35,748 nucleotides of DNA. Source: Mycolicibacterium novocastrense (GTDB lineage: Bacteria; Actinomycetota; Actinomycetes; Mycobacteriales; Mycobacteriaceae). A program made the position numbers and the translations under genes. Below are positions 22,529 to 29,719 of the stretch, in pieces. The DNA lies in NCBI RefSeq assembly GCF_001570485.1, contig NZ_BCTA01000047.1, positions 1 through 35,748 on the forward strand. The letters are read 5' to 3'. A model generated the notes under the pieces. It ran no database searches, was not told where the DNA came from, and worked only from the letters and a program-made list of their open reading frames with translations. Numbering within the stretch: position 1 is the first letter of the stretch; every line of letters starts with the position of its first letter.

Positions 22529-23080
22529 ATGGTCGCTCAGATCCGCACACCACGGAACGTGTGGATCGACGCCGGGCTCGAGGCGTTGGCGGCGGGTGGG
22601 CCGGACGCCGTCCGGGTGGATCTGCTCGCCAAGGCGCTGGGTGTCACGCGTGGCGGCTTTTATTGGCACTTCGCCAATCGGCAGGATTTCCTCGACGCCC
22701 TGCTCGAGTCATGGGAGCAGCGAAGTACCGACGATGTGCTGGAACGCGTTGAGGCCGAGGGCGGGGACGCCAGGGCGAAAGTCCGCAAGGCGGGCCTGCT
22801 GACGTTCTCCAAGGAACTCCTCCCGATCGACCTGGCGGTGCGTGACTGGGCCCGCCGCGATCGCGCGGTGGCGCGGCGCCTTCGCCGCGTCGACAACCGT
22901 CGGATGGAGTATCTGCGCGCTCTCATCGGCACTTTCATCGGAAACCCCGCCGATGTCGAGGCCCGGGCCATGCTCGCGTTCTCGCTGGCGATCGGAGGTC
23001 ACTTCATCGCGGCCGACCACGCCGGTCTGACCCGGCGCGAAGTCGTGGAACGGGCCACGCAGCGACTTCTCAGCAACTGA
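22529..23080 (+). CDS. TetR-family transcriptional regulator
   Basis: 183-aa regulator. The N-terminal helix-turn-helix (IDAGLEALAAGGPDAVRVDLLAKALGVTRGGFYWHFANRQDFLDALLESW, residues about 11-60) is a textbook TetR DNA-binding domain; the C-terminal helices would bind an unknown ligand. ATG 22529 has AGGAGG with a 7-nt spacer. It diverges from the DUF2867 operon, and the shared palindrome at 22468-22483 implies it represses itself and that operon. Confidence 0.92.
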   Translation: MVAQIRTPRNVWIDAGLEALAAGGPDAVRVDLLAKALGVTRGGFYWHFANRQDFLDALLESWEQRSTDDVLERVEAEGGDARAKVRKAGLLTFSKELLPIDLAVRDWARRDRAVARRLRRVDNRRMEYLRALIGTFIGNPADVEARAMLAFSLAIGGHFIAADHAGLTRREVVERATQRLLSN

Positions 23081-23122
23081 CTCCGGCGGTGCCGGTCGCG
23101 CCGGCGATGCCGAAACGTGAAG

Positions 23123-23454
23123 TCACGGGGGAGGAGTCGGCAGACCCAACCTGTCCTTGATCTCGTCGACCTTGGCTTCGATGCGCTCGAGGTCCTCGGC
23201 GTCGACCTTGAACAACCAATGCTTGGCGCCGAGCAGCAGGATCGCCTGGAAGATCAATTGCAGCCACTCGCTTTGCCAGTTCTCGAACGTGCTCGCGAAG
23301 AACTGGTGCGGTACTCGTTCCACATGAAGGGCTGGCCATGCTGCTGCTGGGTACTGGTGAACTCGGCCAGTTGGGTGAAGAACTGTCCGAGCCATGAGCC
23401 GACGAACAGCAGGAGCAGTATGTACACCGCGCCCCATCGCCTTATGTGCGTCAT
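23123..23454 (-). pseudogene. DUF6766-type membrane protein gene with a one-base frameshift
   Basis: Two frames make one protein. From ATG 23454 the first frame reads MTHIRRWGAVYILLLLFVGS ... QQQHGQPFMWNEY. After about 23308-23312 the sequence continues only in the next frame as HQFFASTFENWQSEWLQLIF ... VDEIKDRLGLPTPPP, to the stop at 23123. Together they fit the DUF6766 layout (membrane helix, QQ.HGQP, FFASTFENWQSE, second helix, charged C-terminal helix). The span is 332 bp; one added base gives 333, exactly 110 codons plus stop. So a single base is missing, by mutation or by sequencing error. The family has no known function. Confidence 0.8.
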
Positions 23455-23516
23455 GGGTAGGGGTGTACCCAAGATCAGCGGGCCACCCCCCGGGGTGCGA
23501 TGCGGAGAACCGCGGA

Positions 23517-24650
23517 TCAGACCGAGGCGGCCTCGTTGATCTCGTCGAGCCTGCCGGTCGCCTCGAGGTACTCCTGCACCCAGCGCTCGATCACCGTCGC
23601 GGTCTTCTCGACCTTGGTGAACTGCCCGACGACCTGACCGATCGGGTTGAACGCCACGTCGACGGACTCGTTCGGATACTTGTGGGTCGCGGCCACCGCC
23701 ATCCCGGAAACCATGTACTGCAACGGCATTCCGAGCGGTTTGGGGTTGTTGGGATCCTCCCACGCCTCGGTCCACTCGTTGCGCAGCATGCGCGCGGGCT
23801 TACCGGTGAACGACCGGCTGCGCACGGTGTCCTTGCTGGAGGCCTTGACGTACGCCGCGTGCTGAACCGGGGTGTTCTCCGACTCTTCGACCATCACCCA
23901 CTGCGAACCGGTCCAGGCACCTTGGGCCCCGAGGGCGAGTGCCGCCGCGATCTGCTGGCCGCTGCCGATGCCGCCGGCGGCCAGCACCGGCACCGGGGCG
24001 ACCTCCTTGACGACCTGCGGCCACAGCACGATCGAGCCGATCTCACCGCAGTGCCCGCCGGCCTCGCCGCCCTGGGCGATGATGATGTCCACGCCGGCGT
24101 CGGCGTGTTTGCGCGCCTGCGACGGCGAACCGCACAGCGCGGCGACCTTGCGGCCTTCGTCGTGGATGTGCTTGATCATGTCGGCGGGGGGAGTGCCGAG
24201 CGCGTTGGCGATCAGCGTGCACTTGGGATGCCGCAGCGCGACCTCCACCTGTGGGGTGGCGGTGGCCTCGGTCCACCCGAGCAGTTGCAACGCGTCGTCG
24301 TCGCTGTGATCGACCGGCACGCCGTGCTCAGCGAGGATCTTCTTGGCGAAGTCGATGTGCTCCTGGGGGACGAGGTCGTTGAGCGTCTTCTTGAGCACCT
24401 CCGGATCCATATCCGCGGAGTCCATGCCCTCGTACTTGTTCGGGATCACGATGTCCACGCCGTATGGGTGGTCTCCGATGTTCTCGTCGATCCACTTGAG
24501 CTCGATCTCGAGCTGTTCCGGGGTGTATCCGACGGCGCCGAGCACGCCGAAGCCGCCGGCCTTGCTCACGGCGACCACCACGTCCCGGCAGTGGGTGAAC
24601 GCGAAGATCGGATACTCGATGCCGAGGTCGTCACAGATCGGGGTGCGCAT
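23517..24650 (-). CDS. Nitronate monooxygenase-like (NPD family) flavoprotein
   Basis: 377-aa FMN TIM-barrel protein of the 2-nitropropane dioxygenase/nitronate monooxygenase family. FTHCRDVVVAVSKAGGFGVLGA, IIIAQGGEAGGHCGEIGS and VLAAGGIGSGQQIAAALALGAQGAWTGS are the family FMN and phosphate-binding segments. A long insert (KWIDENIGDHPYGVDIVIPN to HGVPVDHSDD) marks the actinobacterial subgroup. Members oxidise nitronates, but some act as enoyl reductases in steroid ring breakdown (IpdC is a distant relative). A consensus KstR box 31 bp before the ATG suggests a steroid role (inference). AGGAG precedes the start. Confidence 0.88.
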   Translation of the reverse strand: MRTPICDDLGIEYPIFAFTHCRDVVVAVSKAGGFGVLGAVGYTPEQLEIELKWIDENIGDHPYGVDIVIPNKYEGMDSADMDPEVLKKTLNDLVPQEHIDFAKKILAEHGVPVDHSDDDALQLLGWTEATATPQVEVALRHPKCTLIANALGTPPADMIKHIHDEGRKVAALCGSPSQARKHADAGVDIIIAQGGEAGGHCGEIGSIVLWPQVVKEVAPVPVLAAGGIGSGQQIAAALALGAQGAWTGSQWVMVEESENTPVQHAAYVKASSKDTVRSRSFTGKPARMLRNEWTEAWEDPNNPKPLGMPLQYMVSGMAVAATHKYPNESVDVAFNPIGQVVGQFTKVEKTATVIERWVQEYLEATGRLDEINEAASV

Positions 24651-24680
24651 GCCTGCTCCTTGGTGATGGGCCGCTCAAAT

Positions 24681-24694
24681 TGAAACGTGTTCTA
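24681..24694. promoter_or_regulatory. Putative KstR box upstream of the NPD-family gene
   Basis: TGAAACGTGTTCTA matches TnnAACnnGTTnnA at every fixed position. It lies in the 46-bp gap between the VOC gene stop and the flavoprotein start, so that gene has its own controlled promoter. Confidence 0.8.
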
Positions 24695-24696
24695 GT

Positions 24697-25053
24697 TTAG
24701 TACGTACCGAGGTCCTGCACGAAGGAGACCTCGTTACCGTCGGGATCGACGACGTCGACGACCTTCACCAGGTCGGCGATCACGACGACCTCTCCGGTGT
24801 CGATGCCCAGCCGCGCCAAGTCGGTGATCTGCGCGTCGAGATCGTCGACACCGATCCGGACCGCCGATCGGCCCGCGCGCGTGTGGTCCTCCATGAGCTG
24901 CAGCCAGGCGGTCGCGGTGATCTGCCACTCGGCGACGCCGTCGATCGGCTCGAGATCGGGGCCACGCCCCATCACCTGGCAGTACCAGGTCCGGGCCGCG
25001 ACGATATCGGCGGTGGCGACCACCGCGGCGACGTCGTTGAACTGTCCGGCCAC
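24697..25053 (-). CDS. VOC-family (glyoxalase-like) protein
   Basis: 118-aa vicinal-oxygen-chelate protein. It opens VAAVVATADIVAARTWYCQVMGRGPD, continues with WQITATAWLQLMED and ends VVDVVDPDGNEVSFVQDL, the usual paired beta-alpha-beta-beta-beta pattern. The metal ligands are not all evident: the final Glu is present (GNEVSF), while the first strand lacks the common His. It may bind a small molecule rather than catalyse. GTG 25053 has AAGGA 8 nt upstream. It precedes the NPD-family gene on the same strand. Confidence 0.82.
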   Translation of the reverse strand: MAGQFNDVAAVVATADIVAARTWYCQVMGRGPDLEPIDGVAEWQITATAWLQLMEDHTRAGRSAVRIGVDDLDAQITDLARLGIDTGEVVVIADLVKVVDVVDPDGNEVSFVQDLGTY

Positions 25054-25133
25054 GGTCCAATCCTTCGCCGAGACTTCGCTTTATGACGGGATTCGGGCGA
25101 AATGCGTCAGAAACCGTAGTCTCGGCGCGACGC

Positions 25134-25904
25134 TCAGTCGTATCCGATGAACCGCCGAAACGACACCCGCCTGCGGTTGCTCGACCCCTCGACCTGCAAC
25201 ACCGGCCAACCGTGTTCGGCCGCCATCGCGGCGAGCCCGGGCCGTGGGTTCACCGGCCGTGGATTTCCGACAAGAGCCATCAGCACCGAGTCCTCGTCAC
25301 CGTCGGCGTAGAAGTAACTGCGGTGCAGCTCAACGCCATTGGCCTCGCAGAAGCGTTGCACCGCGGTCGATTTGTTGGCTCCCCAGATGACGGGCTTGGC
25401 GATCCGGCCGGTGAGCAGACCGGCGCCGTCGGTCTCGAAGTGATTGCACAACACGTGGTTGATCCCGGTGAACCGGGCGACGGGTTCGGCGTGGATGGTC
25501 AGCGCTGAGCTGCTGAGCACAACGGTGTGGCCGCGTTGCTGGTGCGCTTGGACGATCTCGTGCATGTAGGGGAACACGCGCGCCGCCACCCGCTCCACGA
25601 AGAGCCGCTCACCGAGTTCGTCGAGTTCGGCGAGGGACTCACCGCGCAGGTATCCGGCAGCACGGGTGAGAAGCCGCTCGAATTGCATGCGGCCCAACCG
25701 GTATCGCAGCGACGCTTCGACCACGCCGAGCACCTCACCGATGCGCGCCTGTCTGCGGCGAATGCGGTCGGCGGCGTGTGCGGTGGCGGTGAAGCCGTCG
25801 ACCAGCGTGCCGTCGAGATCGAAGAACGCCCCGACACGGGGATCCTGCGGGCTGGCGGCGACTTCGGCTACAGCGTCCACGGGCTGCGTCGGCTGCAGGC
25901 TCAT
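25134..25904 (-). CDS. HAD-IB family hydrolase (phosphoserine phosphatase-like)
   Basis: 256-aa phosphatase of the HAD superfamily, subfamily IB. Motif I is FFDLDGTLV (nucleophile Asp29, Asp31), motif II VVLSSSALTI, motif III the Lys in ANKST, and motif IV YADGDEDSVLM. In mycobacteria this domain is often fused to a PlsC acyltransferase; here it stands alone and ends with a basic tail (SSNRRRVSFRRFIGYD). Likely a phosphomonoesterase for a small lipid or metabolite. The ATG has little ribosome site (CGAGG very close). It follows the DapB-like gene by 12 bp, so probably shares that KstR-controlled operon. Confidence 0.88.
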   Translation of the reverse strand: MSLQPTQPVDAVAEVAASPQDPRVGAFFDLDGTLVDGFTATAHAADRIRRRQARIGEVLGVVEASLRYRLGRMQFERLLTRAAGYLRGESLAELDELGERLFVERVAARVFPYMHEIVQAHQQRGHTVVLSSSALTIHAEPVARFTGINHVLCNHFETDGAGLLTGRIAKPVIWGANKSTAVQRFCEANGVELHRSYFYADGDEDSVLMALVGNPRPVNPRPGLAAMAAEHGWPVLQVEGSSNRRRVSFRRFIGYD

Positions 25905-25916
25905 AACCTCGTCAGC

Positions 25917-26993
25917 TTACTGAGCCGCGTACAACCCCTTGCCCGTCACGAGCGGCATGTCCAAAGTGGTCCGGATCCCCGGTGCGGCCGCCACCACGTC
26001 CGGGATCGCGTTGACGATGCGGCCGGCCGCGGCCAGGATCGCGGCGTAGTTGTGATCGCCGTTGCGACTGGTCGGGCAGATGTCCATGACATATGACGGT
26101 TCGCCGGTGATCTCGACGCGGTACGAACCGCCCGGCTGTGCGGGTTGAGCCCAGTCCGGTCGCAGGTCGCCGCGCAGCCGCGTGACGTGCTCGACGACGA
26201 TCGCCGGTCTGCCCTTGACCATGCCCTCGATCTGGAATCGCACGGCGGCCACGGTGCCCTTCTTGATCGTGCCGACCGCGACGTCGAAGTCCTCGGGCGC
26301 CGGTTCCTGTTCGACGGAGTCGCGGATCTCGTCGACCTCGATGCCGAGGCCCGCGGCGAGCTGGCGGATGGCGGTGCCCCAGGCGATGCTCAGCACTCCG
26401 GGCTGGTACAGCATCGGAAGGTCACCGATCTCATTACCGAAGCCCATCACGTCGAACATGACGGTGGCGCCGTCGTAGCTCGCGTAGTCGGCGATCTCCA
26501 TCGTGCGGAACTGTTCGATGCTCTGACATGTTCCGGCAAGGGCGAACGGGAGCAGGTCGGTCACGAAGCCCGGGTCCACACCCGTCATGAAGACCGTCGA
26601 ATTGCCTTCTCGCGCAGCGTCTTCGATACGCTGGATGTACTTGTCGGGGATCACCTGCCACGGGTACTGCAACACGCCGAGGCCGGAGCCGACGACGTCG
26701 ATGCCCGCCGCGAGGATCTTGCGCACGTCAGCCATCGCATCGGGCAGTCGCGTGTCGCCCATCGCGCAGTACACGACGCATTCCGGCGCGTCCGCGATGA
26801 TCGCGTCGAGATCGCCTACCGCGCTCACCCCGGTGGTGACGTCGAGACCGGCCAACTCCCCGGCGTCTTTGCCCACCTTGGCCTCCGACGAGACCCATAC
26901 GCCGGTGAGATCGAACCGCGCATCGTCGATCAGTTGCTTCAGTGCGAGGCTGCCGCAGTTGCCGGTTCCGATGAGCGCCACACGAATAGCCAT
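25917..26993 (-). CDS. DapB-like NAD(P)-dependent dehydrogenase
   Basis: 358-aa Rossmann-fold oxidoreductase. RVALIGTGNCGSLALKQLI is the nucleotide-binding loop; VVYCAMGD and GIDVVGSGLGVLQYPWQV follow. The overall shape matches the dihydrodipicolinate reductase-like amine dehydrogenase group (as in 2,4-diaminopentanoate dehydrogenase), much longer than true DapB. FMTGVDPGFVTDLLPFALAG is a well conserved-looking block. Substrate unknown. It diverges from the SDR gene; a KstR box sits exactly between their start codons, and a 9-bp inverted repeat abuts this start. No ribosome site is visible. Confidence 0.82.
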   Translation of the reverse strand: MAIRVALIGTGNCGSLALKQLIDDARFDLTGVWVSSEAKVGKDAGELAGLDVTTGVSAVGDLDAIIADAPECVVYCAMGDTRLPDAMADVRKILAAGIDVVGSGLGVLQYPWQVIPDKYIQRIEDAAREGNSTVFMTGVDPGFVTDLLPFALAGTCQSIEQFRTMEIADYASYDGATVMFDVMGFGNEIGDLPMLYQPGVLSIAWGTAIRQLAAGLGIEVDEIRDSVEQEPAPEDFDVAVGTIKKGTVAAVRFQIEGMVKGRPAIVVEHVTRLRGDLRPDWAQPAQPGGSYRVEITGEPSYVMDICPTSRNGDHNYAAILAAAGRIVNAIPDVVAAAPGIRTTLDMPLVTGKGLYAAQ

Positions 26994-27017
26994 GGCCAGC
27001 AGTATGCGTGCTGGCCA
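26993..27017. repeat. Perfect 9-bp inverted repeat at the start of the DapB-like gene
   Basis: TGGCCAGCA (26993-27001) and TGCTGGCCA (27009-27017) are exact complements separated by 7 bp. In the leftward mRNA they form a hairpin touching the start codon; alternatively this is a second operator next to the KstR box. Confidence 0.7.
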
Positions 27018-27024
27018 GCGAAAT

Positions 27025-27038
27025 TGGAACAGGTTCTA
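27025..27038. promoter_or_regulatory. Putative KstR box between divergent dehydrogenase genes
   Basis: TGGAACAGGTTCTA matches TnnAACnnGTTnnA at every fixed position. It is centred at 27031.5, while the two start codons are at 26993 and 27071, so it can control both genes equally. Confidence 0.82.
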
Positions 27039-27070
27039 GTTCTCTGCGAGGTGCGGTAGCCTGACGCCCC

Positions 27071-27805
27071 ATGGGACGTGTGGACGACAAAGTGGCACTC
27101 ATCAGTGGCGGTGCTCGCGGAATGGGGGCCGCCGACGCCCGCGCACTGGTGGCCGAGGGCGCCAAGGTGGTGATCGGCGACATCCTCGACGAAGAGGGCA
27201 AGGCGCTGGCCGAGGAGATCGGTGACGCCGCCCGCTACGTCCACCTCGACGTCACCCAGGCCGACCAGTGGGAGGCCGCCGTCGCCACCGCCGTCAATGA
27301 GTTCGGCAAGCTCAACGTGTTGGTCAACAACGCCGGGACCGTGGCCCTGGGCATGATCGGCCAGTTCGACATGGCCAAGTGGCAGAAGGTCATCGACGTC
27401 AACCTCACCGGCACCTTCCTGGGCATGCAGCATTCGGTCGAGGCGATGAAGGCCGCCGGCGGCGGATCGATCATCAACATCTCCTCGATCGAGGGGCTGC
27501 GCGGCGCGGTGATGGTGCACCCGTACGTGGCCTCGAAGTGGGCGGTGCGCGGGCTCACGAAGTCGGCGGCACTGGAACTGGGACCGCACAACATCCGGGT
27601 CAACTCGGTGCACCCGGGCTTCATCCGCACCCCGATGACCAAACACTTCCCCGACAACATGCTGCGGATCCCGTTGGGCCGGCCCGGTCAACCCGACGAG
27701 GTCGCGACCTTTGTCGTGTTCCTGGCCAGCGACGAGTCGCGGTACTCGACCGGCGCCGAGTACGTCATGGACGGTGGCCTGACCAACGACGTCCCCCACA
27801 AGTAG
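27071..27805 (+). CDS. SDR-family dehydrogenase, 3-alpha/20-beta-hydroxysteroid dehydrogenase type
   Basis: 244-aa classical short-chain dehydrogenase. SGGARGMGA (12-20) binds NAD, NNAG is at 86-89, and Ser139, Tyr152 and Lys156 (YVASK) form the catalytic site; NSVHPGFIRTPMT and STGAEYVMDGG are standard. The sequence strongly resembles M. tuberculosis Rv2002 (FabG3), an NADH-dependent 20-beta-hydroxysteroid dehydrogenase, including DILDEEGKALAEEI, RYVHLDVTQ and IINISSIEGLRG, but lacks that protein's longer C-terminal tail. With the KstR box upstream, oxidation or reduction of a steroid hydroxyl/keto group is the best guess. A terminator-like hairpin follows the stop. Confidence 0.92.
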   Translation: MGRVDDKVALISGGARGMGAADARALVAEGAKVVIGDILDEEGKALAEEIGDAARYVHLDVTQADQWEAAVATAVNEFGKLNVLVNNAGTVALGMIGQFDMAKWQKVIDVNLTGTFLGMQHSVEAMKAAGGGSIINISSIEGLRGAVMVHPYVASKWAVRGLTKSAALELGPHNIRVNSVHPGFIRTPMTKHFPDNMLRIPLGRPGQPDEVATFVVFLASDESRYSTGAEYVMDGGLTNDVPHK

Positions 27806-27813
27806 TGCGCCGA

Positions 27814-27835
27814 ACGTGGGTTACCCGCACGTCTT
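27814..27835 (+). terminator. Possible terminator after the SDR gene
   Basis: ACGTGGG-TTA-CCCGCACGT with one bulged G, 9 bp after the stop, followed by CTTT. The stem is good but the T-tract is short. Confidence 0.35.
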
Positions 27836-27864
27836 TCGCGGCGCGAGCGTGACATAACCTCACA

Positions 27865-27932
27865 CTCGGCCAGCGGGGTGGGTACGCCAGCGGTGGATCT
27901 AGCGAGGGTGGGTCTCGGCCAGAGGGGTGGGT
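27865..27932 (+). repeat. G-rich degenerate direct repeats
   Basis: CTCGGCCAGCGGGGTGGGT (27865-27883) recurs with one change at 27914-27932, with a diverged copy between. The strand carries several GGG/GGGG runs. It lies between the convergent SDR and thioesterase genes. Confidence 0.65.
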
Positions 27933-27937
27933 CGACC

Positions 27938-28324
27938 TCAGTCGACGGCGGCGAAGTTCACCGTCGCAGTCGCTCCGATCTCGTCGTCGTTGCCGCGGTA
28001 GATGTCGACCTGGACGACCACCGAACGCTTACCCGTGCGCAGGATGCGCGCGACCGCCCGCGCCGGCCCGATCTTGATGGGCCTCAGATAGCGGATGAAC
28101 AGGTCCGTGGTGGCGATGGCATGGCCGAACGGGGTGGCTCGGGAGGCGAGCTGGCCCGCGGTCACGTCGGCCATCGTCGCGATCAAGCCGCCCTGCAAAC
28201 CGCCCGCGGTGTTGGTGGTCCGCTCGTCGACGGGCATCTCCATCGTCACGGTGCCCTCGGCCGACGGCACCTCCGTCAGACCGAGTTGGTCGAACAACTC
28301 GCGAAGCGACTTGGGTGCGGTCAT
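27938..28324 (-). CDS. PaaI-type hotdog thioesterase
   Basis: 128-aa hotdog-fold protein of the PaaI/YdiI thioesterase group. TTNTAGGLQGGLIATMADVTAGQLASR contains the GG-x-MADVT turn of the active-site helix, and TTDLFIRYLRPIKIGPARAVARILRTGKRSVVVQVDIY follows the family closely. It would hydrolyse acyl- or aryl-CoA thioesters. The frame stays open far upstream opposite cinA, but family similarity begins at ATG 28324. TAATGT (complement of 28332-28337) 7 nt before the ATG suggests leaderless initiation, and a perfect 15-bp palindrome covers that promoter. Confidence 0.88.
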   Translation of the reverse strand: MTAPKSLRELFDQLGLTEVPSAEGTVTMEMPVDERTTNTAGGLQGGLIATMADVTAGQLASRATPFGHAIATTDLFIRYLRPIKIGPARAVARILRTGKRSVVVQVDIYRGNDDEIGATATVNFAAVD

Positions 28325-28339
28325 GGTAATGACATTACC
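28325..28339. promoter_or_regulatory. Perfect 15-bp palindrome over the thioesterase promoter
   Basis: GGTAATGACATTACC is self-complementary around a central A. It abuts the thioesterase start codon and includes its -10 (TAATGT); it lies 43 bp before the divergent cinA start. It looks like a repressor site. Confidence 0.65.
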
Positions 28340-28367
28340 GCCGTGCGCCGGCGCCGTGTCGGGTGCG

Positions 28368-28373
28368 TAATGT
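28368..28373 (+). promoter_or_regulatory. Probable leaderless -10 box of cinA
   Basis: TAATGT fits TANNNT and lies 8 nt before the cinA GTG, which has no ribosome site. Confidence 0.55.
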
Positions 28374-28381
28374 CGTAGCTC

Positions 28382-29641
28382 GTGAGCGCACGCGCGGGCA
28401 TCGTCGTCACCGGTACGGAAGTCCTCACCGGCCGGGTCCAAGATCTCAACGGGCCCTGGCTGGCCGACCGACTGCTGGAGTTGGGTGTCGAGCTGGCCCA
28501 CATCACGATGTGCGGCGACCGGCGCGGCGACATCGAGGCGCAGCTGCGCTTCCTGGCCGACGAGGGCGTGGACCTCATCATCACGACCGGCGGCCTCGGG
28601 CCCACCGCCGACGATATGACCGTCGAGACGGTAGCTCGGTTCAGCGGCCGAAAGTTGGTGTTGGACAACAGACTCGAGGAAAAGATCGCCGACATCGTGT
28701 CGCGGCTGATGGCGCGCTTCCCCGACGTCGACGCCGAGGCGATCCGGGCAGCCAACCGCAAGCAGGCCCTGATCCCCGAAGGCGCCGATGTGATCGATCC
28801 GGTGGGCACCGCGCCGGGTGTGGTGGTTCCCGGCGCGCCGACGGTCGTCGTGCTGCCCGGCCCGCCACGCGAGTTGCAACCGATGTGGCCGCTGGCGTTG
28901 CAGACCGCTGCGGTACAGAAGGCCATCGCCGACCGTACGGTGTATCGCCAGGAGATGGTGCGGATGTTCGGTGTTCCCGAATCCGGTCTCGCCGACACGC
29001 TGCGCGATGCCGAACGCGAGGTCGACGACTTCGAACGGCTCGAGATCACCACCTGCCTGCGACGCGGTGAACTCGAGGTTGTCACCCGCTACGAGCCGGA
29101 CGCCGCACAGACCTACACCGAGCTGATGGGGCGGCTGCGTGATCGTCATGGCGATGCGGTCTTCTCCGAGGACGGCTCCCGCGTCGATGACCAGGTCGCC
29201 CGGCTGCTGAGGGGGCGTCGTATCGCGACCGCGGAGTCGTGCACCGGCGGCCTGTTGGCCGCGCGGCTGACCGATCTCGCGGGGTCGTCGGCGTACGTCG
29301 CGGGCGCGGTGGTGGCCTACGCGAACGACGCCAAATCCGAACTGCTCGGCGTCGAGCCCGCCCTGATCGAACTGCACGGCGCGGTCTCCGAGCCCGTCGC
29401 CGAAGCAATGGCCGACGGGGCGCTGAACCGGTTCGGCGCGGACACCGCGGTCGCGATCACCGGAATCGCCGGACCGGGCGGCGGCACAGCCGAAAAGCCC
29501 GTCGGCACGGTGTGTTTCAGTCTGAAGCTGGCCGACGGCACCACGGTGACCAGATCGATGCGGATGCCCGGTGACCGCGCCGACATCCGCGAGCGGTCCA
29601 CCACCGTGGCCATGCACCTGCTGCGCCGCGCGCTGAGCTGA
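28382..29641 (+). CDS. cinA: CinA-like protein (competence/damage-inducible; NMN deamidase domain)
   Basis: 419-aa two-domain CinA. The N-terminal MoeA-like domain has GTEVLTGRVQDLNGPWLADRL and TTGGLGPTADDMTVE, with PGPPRELQPMW further on; it corresponds to the ADP-ribose pyrophosphatase (COG1058) half. The C-terminal domain has ATAESCTGGLLAARLTDLAGSSAYVAGAVVAY and TGIAGPGGGTAEKPVGTV, the PncC NMN-deamidase half. The full-length pair probably recycles pyridine nucleotides; the competence role is historical and not expected here. GTG 28382 appears leaderless. A small hypothetical gene follows on the same strand. Confidence 0.95.
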   Translation: MSARAGIVVTGTEVLTGRVQDLNGPWLADRLLELGVELAHITMCGDRRGDIEAQLRFLADEGVDLIITTGGLGPTADDMTVETVARFSGRKLVLDNRLEEKIADIVSRLMARFPDVDAEAIRAANRKQALIPEGADVIDPVGTAPGVVVPGAPTVVVLPGPPRELQPMWPLALQTAAVQKAIADRTVYRQEMVRMFGVPESGLADTLRDAEREVDDFERLEITTCLRRGELEVVTRYEPDAAQTYTELMGRLRDRHGDAVFSEDGSRVDDQVARLLRGRRIATAESCTGGLLAARLTDLAGSSAYVAGAVVAYANDAKSELLGVEPALIELHGAVSEPVAEAMADGALNRFGADTAVAITGIAGPGGGTAEKPVGTVCFSLKLADGTTVTRSMRMPGDRADIRERSTTVAMHLLRRALS

Positions 29642-29719
29642 CTGATGCGCGTCCGCGGCCTCCTGCAGCGGTGCCATGCGGATCGGCTAACGTACGGGTC
29701 CGACACAGGAGGAGCACCG

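Noticed and set aside
27938..29677. 579-codon open frame on the minus strand
   Set aside because: Most of it is the antisense shadow of cinA; only the last 128 codons match a real family (PaaI thioesterase).
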